A DNA stretch of 64,000 nucleotides from Neodontobutis hainanensis (lineage: Eukaryota; Chordata; Actinopteri; Gobiiformes; Odontobutidae). The notes beneath the pieces were generated by a model that saw only the letters and a program-made list of their open reading frames with translations, searched no databases and was not told the origin of the DNA. The stretch lies in the NCBI GenBank assembly GCA_024349245.1, contig JALDNG010000719.1, forward strand, positions 1 through 64,000, given 5' to 3'. The position numbers were made by a program, and so were the translations under genes. Positions 1-10,446 of this stretch are shown piece after piece. Numbering within the stretch: position 1 is the first letter of the stretch; each line of letters starts with the position of its first letter.

Positions 1-1614
1 TGTTCGTCCACAGTCTGTTCTAATGCAGTCCGTACGACCACACATCTATAGTCTGTTCTATTGCTCGAATATCGTCTGTTCTATTACCCAATAACAGTCT
101 TTACTACTCGACCTCTACAGTTTGTTCTACTGTTCCTCTACAGTCTGTTCTAATGCTCGTTTACAGTTTGTACAACTGCACCTCTACAGTCTGTTCTAAA
201 GCCTGTCTACAGTGTTTTCTAATACTTATCTACAGTCTGTTCTAATGCTCGTCTACAGTTTTTCTACTGCACGTCTTCTGTCTGTTCTAATAATTGTCTA
301 CATTCTGTACTACTGCTTCTTACAGTCTATACTACTGCACATCTACAATCTGTTCTATTGCTTGTCTACAGTCTGTTCTAATCCCCAATAAAAGTCTTTA
401 CTACTCCACCTCTACAGTCTGTTCTACTGCATGTCTACAGTCTGTTCTAATAATTGTCTACAGTCTCTTCTACTGCACATCTACAGTCTGTTCTAATGCA
501 TGTCTATAGTCTGTTCAAATGTTCGTCCACAGTCTGTTTTAATGCAGTCCGTATGACCACACATCTATAGTCTGTTCTATTGCTCGAATATCATCTGTTC
601 TATAACCCAATAACAGTCTTTACTACTCGACCTCTACAGTTTGTTCTACTGTTCCTCTACAGTCTGTTCTAATGCTTGTCTACAGTTTGTACAACTGCAC
701 CTCTACAGTCTGTTCTAAAGCATGTCTACAGTGTTTTCTAATACTCATCTACAGTCTGAGCTAATGCTCATCTACAGTCTGTACTACTGCACCTCTAGAA
801 TCTATTATTCTGCACATTGACAGTCTGTTCTACTAGACGTTTACAGTCTATTCTAATGATAGTCTACAGTCTGTTCTACAGCCAATCTAGAATCTGTACT
901 ACTGCTGCTCTAAAGACTGATCAACTGCACGTCTACAGTCTGTTAAACTGCACCTCCACAGTCTGTTCTATTGTACATCTACAGTCTGTTCTAATGCACA
1001 TCTACAGTCTTTTCTAATGCAAGTCGACAGTCTGAACTACTACTTGTCTAGAGTCTGTACTACTGCACCTCTACAGTCTGTTCTAAAATTATGTCTACAG
1101 TCTATTCTAATACTCATATACAGTCTGTTCTATTTCTCGTGTACAGTCTGTAGTTAAGCACCTTTAAAGTCTATTCTTCTGCAGCATCATCAGTCTGTTC
1201 TACTGCAAGTCTACAGTCTGTTCTAATAATTGTCTACAGTCCGTTCTACTGCACGTCTACAGTCCTTTCTAATAATTGTCGACAGTCTATACTACTGCAG
1301 CTCTACAGTCTCTTCTACTGCGCATCTACAGTCTGTTCTAATGCTCGTCTATAGTCTGAACAACTGCACCTCTACAGTCTGTTCTAAAGCATGTCTAGAG
1401 TATTTTCTAATACTCATATATAGTCTGTTCTAATGCTAGTCTATAGTCTGAACTACTGCACCTCTACAGTCTGTTCTAAAGCATGTCTAGAGTGTTTTCT
1501 AATACTCATATACAGTCTGTTCTAATGCACGTTTACAGTCTGTACTAGTGCATCTCTACAGTCTATTCTTCTGCACATTGTCAGTCTGTTCTACTGGACA
1601 TTTACAGTCTGTTC
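1..1614 (+). repeat. Family A 23-bp tandem array, sense orientation
   Basis: Uninterrupted head-to-tail units with the conserved half CAGTCTGTTCTA and a variable 11-nt half such as ATGCACATCTA, ATGCTCGTCTA or AAGCATGTCTA. The period is 23 bp, counted directly on adjacent units. Units differ by substitutions and occasional indels, and the same variants recur in the same order, so there is higher-order structure. As far as I can read, the block is identical to 16256-17869 (constant offset 16255). Apparent proteins here (YSLYYCTSTVCS-like) come from reading a 23-bp period in triplets. I see no promoter or gene. The array runs off the left edge of the window. Confidence 0.95.
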
Positions 1615-1890
1615 ATGTGCAGTAGAAGAGATTGTAGATGTGCAGTAGAACAGACTGTGGAGCCGCAGTAGTACACACTCTAGACTGGCATTAGAACAGA
1701 CTGTAGACTTGCAGTAGAACAGACTGACAATGCTTCAGAGGAATAGACTTTAGTGGTGCATTAGTTCAGACTGTAGACGAGCATTAGAACAGACTTTATA
1801 TTAGTATTAGAAAACTCTCTAGACATGCTTTAGAACAGACTGTAGATGTGCAGTAGAACAGACTGTAGACGTTCATTATAACAGACTGTA
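1615..1890 (-). repeat. Family A array, inverted orientation, left of the SINE
   Basis: The strand flips abruptly within one unit. The sequence before the flip carries CAGTCTGTTC and the sequence after it carries TAGAACAGACTG, with no spacer. The period stays 23 bp. The duplicate copy continues in sense orientation at the equivalent point (17870), so the junction is a rearrangement specific to this copy. Confidence 0.93.
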
Positions 1891-2248
1891 TAGGGCGTCA
1901 GTGGCTCAGTGGTAGAGCGGTCGTCTTTCAACCGGAAGGTAGTGTGTTCGATTCCGCTCTCCCCACAATTCATTCTGTCATTGTGTCCTTGGGCAAGACA
2001 CTTAACCCACCTTGCCTCGTATGAATGTTTAAGAATGTTCAGTGAATGTATGTGGTGATGTTCAAAGAGGCCTTAGGCGCAAAATGGCTGCCACGTCTCT
2101 GTCAGTCTGCCCCAGGGCATCTGTGGCTACAGTTGTAGTTACCATCACCAGTGTGTGACTGTGTATGAATGAATAATAGGCGGCTTGTGGGCGCTTTGAG
2201 TCCCTTGGTCCCTTGGGAGAAAAGCGCAATATAAATCCAATCCATTAA
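1891..2248 (+). mobile_element. tRNA-derived SINE (V-SINE-like)
   Basis: A 358-bp non-repetitive insert in family A. It has a tRNA-like head with A-box (TGGCTCAGTGG) and B-box (TGTTCGATTCCG), a central stretch containing CCTTGGGCAAGACACTTAACC that is shared by many vertebrate SINEs, and a LINE-like 3' tail with AAAAGCGCAATATAAATCC. The flanks carry ACTGTA on both sides (1885-1890 and 2249-2254), consistent with a target-site duplication, although this hexamer occurs in most family A units. The V-SINE label is from memory of the central and tail motifs. It is absent from the second copy of this region. It encodes no protein and would depend on a partner LINE for mobility. Confidence 0.82.
1902..1955 (+). 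promoter_or_regulatory. Internal RNA polymerase III promoter of the SINE (A and B boxes)
   Basis: The A-box-like TGGCTCAGTGG begins at 1902 and the B-box-like TGTTCGATTCCG at 1944, a normal tRNA-promoter spacing. Both fit the consensus closely, so the head may still be transcribable. It is the SINE head and not a functional tRNA gene: no acceptor-stem closure is seen and the sequence continues directly into the SINE body. Confidence 0.7.
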
Positions 2249-4166
2249 CTGTAGACCTGCAGTAGAACAGACCGTAGATGAGCAGTAGTACAAACGTTAG
2301 AATTGCATGAGAACAGACTGTAGATGTGCATTAGAACAGACTTTAAAAGTGCAGTAGTATAGACTGTAGATATGCAGTAGAACAGACTGTAGAAGTTTAT
2401 CAGAACAGAATGTAGACGTGCAAAAGAACAGACTGTAGGTGAGCAGTAGTACAGAATGTAGACTTTCATTAGAACAGACTGTAGATGTGCATTAGAACAG
2501 ACTGTATATGAGCAGTAAAACAGACTGTAGACGTGCAGTAGAACAGACTGCAGTAGAGCAGAAGTACAGACTGTAAACTGGCATTAGAACAGACTGTAGA
2601 TGAGCAGTAGTACAGACTGTAGACTTGCATTAGAAATGACTGTAAACATCCAGTAAAACAGACTGACAATGTGCAGAAGAATAGACTAGGTGCAGTACTA
2701 CAGACTGTACATGAGCATTAGAACAGACTGTATATGAGTATTAGAAAACACTCTAGACATGCTTTAGAACAGACTGTAGAAGAGCAGTAGTTCAGACTGT
2801 AGACAAGCATTAGAACAAACTGTATATTTGAATTAGAAAACACTATAGACATGCTTTAGAACAGACTGTAGAGGTGCAGTTTAACAGACTGTAGACGAGC
2901 ATTAAAACAGACTGTATTTGAGTATAAGAAAACACTCTAGACATGCTTTGGAACAGACTGTAGAGGTGCAGTAATACAGACTGTAGACAAGCATTAGAAC
3001 AGTCTGTAGAAGTGCAGTATTACAGACTGTAGATGTGCAGTAGAACAGACTGTAGACATTTATTAGAAGAGATTTTAGACCTGCAGTAGAACAGACCGTA
3101 GATGAGCAGTAGTAAAGACTGTAGACTTGCATTAGAACAGACTGTAGATGTGCATTAGAACAGACTGTAGATGTGCATTAGAACAGACTGTAGACCTTTA
3201 ATAAAACCGACTAGAGTTGTGCAGTAGAACAGATTGTAGAAGAGCAGTAGAAGAGACAGTGGACTTGCAGTTGAACAGACTGTAGATGTGCATTAGAACA
3301 GACTGTAGATGTGCAGTAGAACAGACTGTAGACCTGCAGTAGAACAGACTGTAGAGGAGAAGTAGAACAAACTGTAGAGGTGGAGTAGAACAGATTGTAG
3401 ATGTGCATTAGAACAGACTGTAGATGTGCAAAAGAATAGACTGTAGAGGGCAGTAGTTGAGACTTTACGACCATTAGAAAAACTGTAGATGTGCAGTAGA
3501 AGAGACTGTAGACAATTATTATCTATTAACAATAGAAAAGACTGTAGAGGTGCAGTTGAACAGACTGTAGATGTGTAGTTGAATAGACTTCAGAGCAGAA
3601 GTAGAACAGACTCTAGATTGGCTTTGGAACAGACTGTAGACGTGCATTAGAACAAACAGTAAACAACCTGTAGAACAGACTGAGAATGTGCAGAAGAATA
3701 GACTCTAGAGGTGCAGTAGTACAGACTGTAGATGAGGATTAGAACAGACTGTATATGAGTATTAGAAAACACTGTAGATATGGTTTAGAACAGACTGTAG
3801 AGTTGCAGTAGTTCAGACTGTAGACGAGCATTAGAACAGACTGTATATGAGTATTAGAAAACACTGTAGACATGCTTTAGAACAGCTTGTAGAGGTGCAG
3901 TAGTTCAGACTGTAGACGAGCATTAGAACAGACTGTATATGAGTATTAAAAAACACTCTAGACATGCTTTAGAACAGACTGTAGATGTGCAGTAGTACAG
4001 ACTAGAGACTTGCATTAGAACAGACTGTAGATGTGCATTAGAACAGACTGTAGACATGCAGTAGAACAGACTGTAGATGAGCAGTAGTACAGACTGTAGA
4101 CTTGCATTAGAACAGACTGTAGATGTGCATTAGAAAAGACTGTAGACGTTTTTTAAAACAGACTGT
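2249..4166 (-). repeat. Family A array, inverted orientation
   Basis: 23-bp units read as TAGAACAGACTG on the plus strand. From about 2700 a four-unit (92-bp) higher-order block recurs, ending in turn with TATATGAG, TAGACATG, TAGAGGTG and TAGACGAG. It repeats several times between 2700 and 3980. From 3386 onward the array matches 19740-20520 nearly base for base. No gene is seen. Confidence 0.93.
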
Positions 4167-4604
4167 TTCATTGTTTATTTATGGGCCAAAGTACTTAGTA
4201 GAAAACAAGAAGAAAGTTTTTATTCTAAATTTTCTTTATGGAATGGTAAAGTTGCCAATTTGGTGTACAAGAAAAAACAGTTGAAAAAAAAAAAAGTTGA
4301 AGAAAGTGGGTGTATAGATCCTATTTTATTGACAAAATGTTTTGTAAAAAAAAAAAGGTTAGCGGTAGAGTATCTTTTTTATAGCATAACACACAATGTT
4401 CAGTCTTTTTTTAATTTTTGCAATTTAAAACTTTCTGTGTGAGCCTGATGGGAATGGAAGTTTTAATCTAAACATTCTCTAAAGTGAAAATGAATGAAAA
4501 TAAAGGTGGAATTGATAAATGGAGGAGATTTGGCAAGAAAAAAAAAATAGAAGATTTTTTTTTTGAGGTTGTAAATATTTATGTAAAAATCCCAATTGTT
4601 ATTT
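4167..4604. other. AT-rich single-copy-like spacer between families A and B (copy 1)
   Basis: Non-tandem, AT-rich sequence with runs of A and T. On the plus strand a frame beginning near 4168 reads FIVYLWAKVLSRKQEES and continues for roughly 100 codons if homopolymer lengths are allowed to vary, ending near 4475 in GSFNLNIL and a stop. In this copy the frame is broken in the A runs at about 4277 and 4347. The second copy (20521-20948) has shorter runs at the same places. It may be a decayed exon or transposon coding piece carried with the satellite. I do not recognise the protein, and chance is possible in AT-rich DNA. Confidence 0.55.
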
Positions 4605-5847
4605 CTTCTCTGGTCTCTCTGTGGCCTCTGCCTCCTCTGGTCTCTTTGTGGCCTCTGCCTTCTCTGGTCTCTCTGCCTCCTCTGGTCTCTCTGTGGCCGC
4701 TGCCTCCTCTGGTCTCTCTCTGGCATCCGCCTTTTCTGGTCTTTCTGCCTCCTCTGCATCCTCTCATCTCTCTGCCTCCTCTGGTCTCTCTGTCTTTCTG
4801 TCTCTTCTGATCTCTCGGTGGCCTCTGCCTCCTCTGGTCTCTCTGCCCCGTTGCCTCCTCTGGTCTCTCTGTGGCCTATGCCTCCTCTGGTCTCTCTGCG
4901 GCCTATGCCTCCTCTGGTCTCTCTGTGAACTCTGCCTCCTCTGGTCTCTCTGTGAACTCTGCCTCCTCTGGTCTCTCTGTGGCCTCTGCCTCCTCTGGTC
5001 TCTCTGTCTCCCCTGCCTCCACTGGTCTCTCTGCCTTCTCTGACTCCTCTACTCTCTCTAACTCCACTGGTCTCTCTGTGGACTATGCCTCCTCTGGATT
5101 CTCTATGGCCTCTGCCTCCTCTGGTCTCTCTGTCTCCTCTGCATCCTCTCGTCTCTCTGCCTCCTCTGGTCTCTCTGTCTTTATGCCTCCTCTGAACTCT
5201 CAGTGGCCTCTGCCCCTCTTGTCTCACTGTGGCCTCTGCCTTCTCTGGTCTCTCTGCCTCTTCTGGTCTCTCTGTGGCCGCTGCCTCCTCGTGTCTCTCT
5301 GTGGAATCTGCCTTTTCTGGTCTCTCTGCCTCCTCTGCCTCCTCTGAGCTTTCTGTGGCCTCTGCCTCCTCTGGTCTCTCTGCCTCCTATGCTTTCTCTC
5401 ATCTCTCTGTGGCCTCTGCCTCCTGGTCACTCTGTCTCCTCTGCCTCCTCTGGTCTCTCTGCCTCCTCTGCCTCCTCTGGTCTCTCTGTGGCCACTGCCT
5501 CCTCTGGTCTCTCTGTGGCCGCTGCCTCCTCCTGGTCTCTCTGTGGCATCTGCCTTTTCTGGCTCTCTGCCTCATCTGCCTCCTCTGGTTTCTCTGTGGC
5601 CTCCACCTCCTCTGGACTCTCTGCCTCCTCTGGTCTCTCTGTGGCCTATGCCTCCTCTGGTCTCTCTGCGGCCTCTGCCTCCTCTGGTCTCTCTGTGAAC
5701 TCTGCCTCCTCTGGTCTCTGTGTGGCCTCTGCCTCCTCTGGTCTCTCTGTCTCCCTTGTCTCCTCTGGTCTCTCTGTGAACTCTGCCTTCTCTGGTCTCT
5801 CTGTCTCTCTGCCTCCTATGGTCTTTCTGTGGCCTCTGCCTCCTCTG
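4605..5847 (+). repeat. Family B 27-bp minisatellite, CT-rich strand up (copy 1)
   Basis: Units read CTGGTCTCT, CTGTGGCCT and CTGCCTCCT in rotation, with 18-bp variants that lack the middle module. Because 27 is a multiple of 3 and the unit has no stop codon, every frame on both strands stays open for long stretches, giving false SGLSVASAS, LVSLWPLPP and ETRGGRGHR repeats. Matches 20949-22189. Its right end is cut by the hAT-like insertion, and the last 8 bp (CTCCTCTG) are the left target-site duplication. Confidence 0.95.
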
Positions 5848-6059
5848 CAGTGTTGGGAAAATTCACTTTCTACAAGAACTAGTTCAAAGTTCAGTTCACA
5901 CATTTAAAAATGGACTAGTTCAGTTCATAGTTCAAACTTTCAAACAACAGAGAACATGGATGCATCAAGCAACATTATATATAATGGTCTCTCACTATTT
6001 CTTACTGCAACAACTGAAAAGAAATTATAGAAATTGTTAACAAATGTAAAAGTAAAAGA

Positions 6060-7155
6060 TCTACTGACTGGAATGACCTTGACATGAGTATAATTAAAAA
6101 GTAATAAGGAATATAGCCAATCCTTTAACTCACATATGTAATCAATCTCTCAGCACAGGTAAATTTCCTAAATTAATGAAGATTGCCAAGGTCGCTCCAA
6201 TCTATAAAAATATGATAGTCATCAGTTTACAAATTACAGACCAATTTCTATACTCCCACAGCTATCAAAAATCTTAGAAAAGATTTTTGTTGCCCGTTAA
6301 ATGGTTTTATAGATAAGCATAACCTACTTAGCGATAGTCAATATGGCTTTAGAAATAACAGATCATTTTCACTTGCATTAATTGACCTCATGGAGGAAAT
6401 AACTGATAAAATAGACAACAAGATGCATTCCATAGGCATTTTCATAGATCTCCAGAAAGCCTTTGATACAATAGATCACAAAATACTTCTAAAAAAATAT
6501 ACAAATATGTGAGATTGCACATGATTGGGTGGAATCTTACTTGTATAACAGACAACAATATGTGCAGATGGGTGAATATAGGTCAGAATGGAGGAGTATA
6601 GTATGTGAAGTACCTCAAGGATCAGTCTTAGGACCAAAAATGTTTCTATTATATATAAATGGCATTTGTAATGTATCCACAAAATTAAAATTTATATTCT
6701 GATGAAACTACAATCTTAGGTTCTGGCAAAGATCAACAGCTTCTTGTGACAGAAATCACAACAGAATTATCTAAAGTTAAAGATTGGTTCCATAGGAATA
6801 AACTATCATTAAATGTATTGAAAACAAAAATTATGCTATTTGGGAAATGTAGAAGGTAGGAGCAAATCCAAATCTTTCTTAATAATGTGAATATTGAATG
6901 TATAAAACAGTATAATTTTTGGGTGTGATTCTGAGTCACAATGTTAGCTAGAGACCACAAATTACCAATATTTGTTCAAAAATAGCAAAAAATATAGCAT
7001 TAATGAGGATGTGTAAACAATTGTTAGATCAAAAAGGTCTTTTTATCCTGTATTGCTCCCTTATCCTGCCATATATCACTTACTGTGCTGAGATCTGGGG
7101 GAATACCTATGATAGTCATTTACTACCTTTATATAGATTGCAAAAAAAAGCCATC
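6060..7155 (+). pseudogene. Broken reverse transcriptase of the host LINE, copy 1
   Basis: The frame reads through finger and palm motifs of a non-LTR reverse transcriptase: SLSTGKFPKLMKIAKVAPIY near 6150, SDSQYGFRNNRSFSLALIDL near 6330, IDLQKAFDTIDHK near 6447, VPQGSVLGP near 6609. It is interrupted by in-frame stops and shifts near 6300, 6510, 6697 and 6860. The motif C region is deleted, so no active polymerase could be made. The domain is then cut by Rex3 at 7168, and the C-terminal part is found after 9935. No endonuclease domain is present upstream. Confidence 0.75.
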
Positions 7156-7167
7156 AGAATTGTACAT

Positions 7168-9923
7168 CTCCCGTGGGCCCACCACCTGCAGGAGGAACCG
7201 TAAGGGGTCCGGTGCAATGTGGATTGGGTGGCAGTTGAAGGCGGGAGCCTCGACAACCCAATCCCCGGACACAGTGTTGGAGTTCACCCCGGTGATCGAG
7301 AGGGTCGCTTCCCTGCGCCTTCGGGTCGGGGATAGGTCTCTCACTGTTGTTTGTGCTTACGGGCCAAATGGCAGTGCAGAGTACCCGGCCTTCTTGGAGT
7401 CTCTGGGAGGGGTGCTGGAATGTGCTCCAACCGGGGACTCCATCGTTCTACTGTGGGACTTCAACGCTCACGTGGGCAGCGACAGAGACACCTGGAGGGG
7501 CGTGATTGGGAGGAACGGCCCTGATCTGAACCGAGTGGTGTTCTGTTATTGGACTTCTGTGCTAGCAACAGTTTGTCCATAACGAACACCATGTTCAAGC
7601 ATAAGGGTGTCCATCAGTCCATGTGGCACCAGGACACCCTAGGCCGGAAGTCGATGATCGACTTTGTAGTTGTTTCATCTGACCTCCGACCGCATGTCTT
7701 GGACACTCGGGTGAAGAGAGAGGCGGAGCTGTCAACTGATCACCACCTGGTGGTGAGTTGGATCCGATGGCGGGGGAGAAGGCGGGACAGACTTGACTGA
7801 CCCAAACGTACTGTGAGGGTCTGTTGGGAACGTTTGGCCGAATCCCCTGTCAGAGAGATCTTCAACTCCCACCTCCGACAGAGCTTCAACCAGATTCCGA
7901 GGGAGACTGGAGACATTTAGTCTGAGTGGACAATGTTCTCCACCTCCATTGTCGACGCAGCCACTCGAAGCTGTCGCCGCAAAGTCTCTGGTGCCTGTCG
8001 TGGCGGCAATCCCTGAACCCGGTGGTGGACACCGGAAGTAAGGGAGGCCGTCAAGCTGAAGAAGGACCTATCGAGCCTGGTTGACTTGTGGGACTCCTGA
8101 GGCAGCTGATAGGTACCGGCAGGCCAAGCGGGCTGCAGCACGGGTGGTTGTGGAGGCAAAAACTCGGGTCTGGGAGGAGTTCGGTGAGGCCATGGAAAAA
8201 GACTATCGGTCGGCCTCGAAGAAATTCTGGCAAACCGTCCGACGCCTCAGGAGGGGGAAGCAGTGCCCTGCCAACACTGTTTACAGTGGAGGTGGGAACC
8301 TGCTGACCTCAACTGAGGATATTGTTGGACGGTGGAAGGAATACTTCGAGGATCTCCACAACCCCACCGTCACGTCTTCCACAGAGGAAGCAGAGGCTGA
8401 GTGCTCAGAGGTGGACTCGTCCATTACTCGGGCTGAAGTCACTGAGGTAGTTGGGAAGCTCCTCGGTGGCAAGGCACCGGGGGTTGATGAGTTACGCCCT
8501 GAGTACCGCAAGTCTCTGGATGTTGAGGGGCTGTCTTGGCTGACACGCCTCTGCAACATCGCCTGGTGTTTGGGGACAGTACCTCTGGACTGGCAGACCA
8601 GGGTGGTGGTCCTCTTTTTAAGAAGGGGACCGGAGGGTGTGTTCCAACTACAGAGGGATCACACTCCTCAGCCTCCCCGGGAAAGTCTATGCGGCCGATA
8701 GTCGAACCTCAGATCCAGGAGGAACAATGCGGTTTTCGTCCCAGTCGTGGAACACTGGACCAGCTCTATACCCTCTCCAGGGTGCTTGAGGGTTTATGGG
8801 AGTTTGCCCAACCATTCCACATGTGCTTTGTGGATCTGGAGAAGGCATTCGACTGTGTCCTCGTGGTGCCCTGTGGGGTGCTCTGGGTGTATGGGGTCTG
8901 GGGCCCTTTGCTAAGGGCTATCCGGTCCCTGTACGACCGGAGCAGGAGCTTGGTTCGCATTGCCGGCAGTAAGTCAGACCTGTTCGGTGAATGTTGGACT
9001 CCGGCAGGGCTGCCCTTTGTCACCGGTCCTGTTCATTATCTTTATGAACAGGATTTCTAAGGCGCAGCCAGGAGCCAGAGGAGTCTGGTTTTGGGACCAC
9101 AGGATTTCATCTCTGCTTTTTGCAGATGATGTTGTCCTGTTGGCTCCATCAAGCCAGGACCTTCAATGTTTACTGTGGCGGTTTGCAGCCAAGTGTGAAG
9201 CGGCTAGCATGAGGATCAGCACCTCCAAGTCTGAGACCATGGTTCTCAGTCGAAAAAGGGTGGTTTGCCCCATCCAGGTTGATGGAGAGCTCCTTCCTCA
9301 ATTGGAGGAGATTAAGTATCTCGGGTCTTGTTCACGAGTGAGGGAACGAAGGAGCGTGAGATCGACAGGACGGATCGGTGCAGCTTCTGCAGTAATGCGG
9401 TCGATGTACCGATCTGTCGGTGAAGAAGGAGCTGAGCTGTAAGGCAAAGCTCTCGATTTACCAGTCGAACTACGTTCCTACTCTCACCTATGGGCATGAG
9501 CTTTGGGTCATGACCGAAAGAACAAGATCCCGGTACAGGCGGCGAAATGAGCTTTCTCCGCAGAGTGGCGGGCGCTCCCTTAGAGATAGGGTGAGGAGCT
9601 CGGTCACTCGGGAGGAGCTCAAAGTAGAGCCGCTGCTCCTTCACATCGAGAGGAGCCAGCTGAGGTGGCTCGGGCATCTGTTTCGGATGCCTCCCAGACG
9701 CCTCCCTAGGGAGGTGTTCTGGGCATGTCCCACCGGGAGGAGACCTCGGAGAAGACCTAGGACACGCTGGAGGGACTATGTCTCTCGGCTGGCCTGGGAA
9801 CGCTCGGTATCCCCGGAAGAGCTGGAGGAAGTGTCTGGGGAGAGGGAAGTCTGGGCTTCTCTACTTAGACTGCTGCCCCGCGACCGGGCCCGGATAAGCA
9901 GTAGAAGATGGATGGATGGATGG
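7168..9923 (+). mobile_element. Rex3: Rex3 (RTE-clade LINE), copy 1
   Basis: A 2,756-bp element flanked by a perfect 12-bp duplication, AGAATTGTACAT (7156-7167 and 9924-9935), and ending in four GATG-type tetramers, the tail typical of Rex3 and related RTE elements. It encodes the C-terminal part of an AP-like endonuclease (DFNAHVGSDRDTW; TDHHLVV), a reverse transcriptase (APGVDELRPEYRKSLD; DLEKAFDCV; FADDVVLLAPSS near 9118) and an Arg-rich C-terminus (HLFRMPPRR). The 5' end is truncated, as is usual for this family. A stretch at 8591-8610 and its partner near 9011 resemble the standard Rex3 PCR primer sites as I remember them. Confidence 0.92.
7210..9893 (+). pseudogene. Broken Rex3 endonuclease-reverse transcriptase, copy 1
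   Basis: Coding pieces lie in at least four frame segments: endonuclease core 7085-7582, its end with TDHHLVVSW 7549-7800, the linker and start of RT 8081-8630, middle RT 8690-8870, FADD block 8960-9310, C-terminus 9420-9890. Several shifts relative to copies 2 and 3 are single-base changes in short runs (for example GGCCCTGATC here against GGCCCCCCTGATC). The YADD-box equivalent FADD is intact. There is no usable full-length frame. Confidence 0.85.
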
Positions 9924-10446
9924 AGAATTGTACATAATGTTGGTTATGGGGACCATACCAACACACTGTTCCTAAAATCACAAACTCTTAAACTTGAAGA
10001 AATAGTAAAATTAAAATCTATTATAATGATATATAAGGCCAGGAATAATAAATTATCTAATAACATTCAAAAAATGTTTTCTAAGAGGGAGGGGCGATAT
10101 AACCTACGGGAGAATTAATTTTGTGAATTAAACAGTGGGTTCTTACCACCCTAAAGAGCCAGTTTATCATGCGAAGGGGTGTGAAATTATGGAATGAACT
10201 GGACAATTTGAAAAGTGCAGCAAGCCAAATACAATTTAAAAACAGTATAAAATGAACATCTTTAAGAGATATGCTTTAGAAAATTGACTTTGGGCACTTT
10301 TCAGGGCCGATCCAAAATAGTTGAACGATGATGGTTGGTTGATTAACTAACTAGCAAACCATTAATTGAATATATGTTGACTGATTGTATATGAACTATA
10401 CCAAAAGAAAGATTAGTTCTGTGTGTACACTTAATAATTTGACAGC

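Larger units (their letters stand above)
5848..10446 (+). mobile_element. hAT-like composite DNA transposon, truncated copy 1
   Basis: Begins with CAGTGTTG directly after CTCCTCTG, then runs through GTTCA/TGAAC-rich subterminal sequence. The outer part has been invaded by a LINE (from about 5944), which in turn contains Rex3 (7168-9923). The right arm seen in the complete copy (26957-28016) is missing: the sequence stops inside the LINE 3' region and joins family A at 10446/10447. This copy has no right terminal repeat and could not be mobile as it stands. Family assignment is by terminal sequence and the 8-bp duplication seen in copy 2. Confidence 0.78.
5944..10446 (+). mobile_element. Jockey-superfamily (CR1/L2-like) LINE, copy 1, split by Rex3
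   Basis: A 5'-truncated LINE that begins just upstream of the reverse transcriptase domain and resumes after Rex3 at 9936. Readable blocks are IFIDLQKAFDTIDHKIL (motif A, near 6435), VPQGSVLGPKMFLLYING (motif B, near 6610) and the post-RT block YCSLILPYITYCAEIWG (near 7050). Compared with copy 2, 5 bp are missing near 6697, which removes the motif C tyrosine/phenylalanine-Ala segment and shifts the frame. The G run near 6511 is also shorter. The 3' end is lost at the junction with family A. The exact 5' end is uncertain. Confidence 0.75.

Noticed and set aside
1..1614. CRISPR-like array (short repeats of 23 bp with variable halves)
   Set aside because: The variable part is only 11 nt, drawn from a small set of related variants, and units are directly adjacent. 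Spacers would be longer and unrelated, and the context is eukaryotic.
1891..1965. A tRNA gene
   Set aside because: A and B boxes are present, but the sequence continues into a SINE body and 3' tail, and a closing acceptor stem is not seen.
4463..5907. Arg/Gly/Glu-rich and Ser-rich proteins over the first family B block
   Set aside because: They are translations of the 27-bp minisatellite in different frames. They end where the satellite ends and do not extend into unique sequence.
7129..9677. Minus-strand open frames across Rex3 (for example 9312-9677)
   Set aside because: They are antisense shadows of the endonuclease and reverse transcriptase frames. The motifs are found only on the sense strand.
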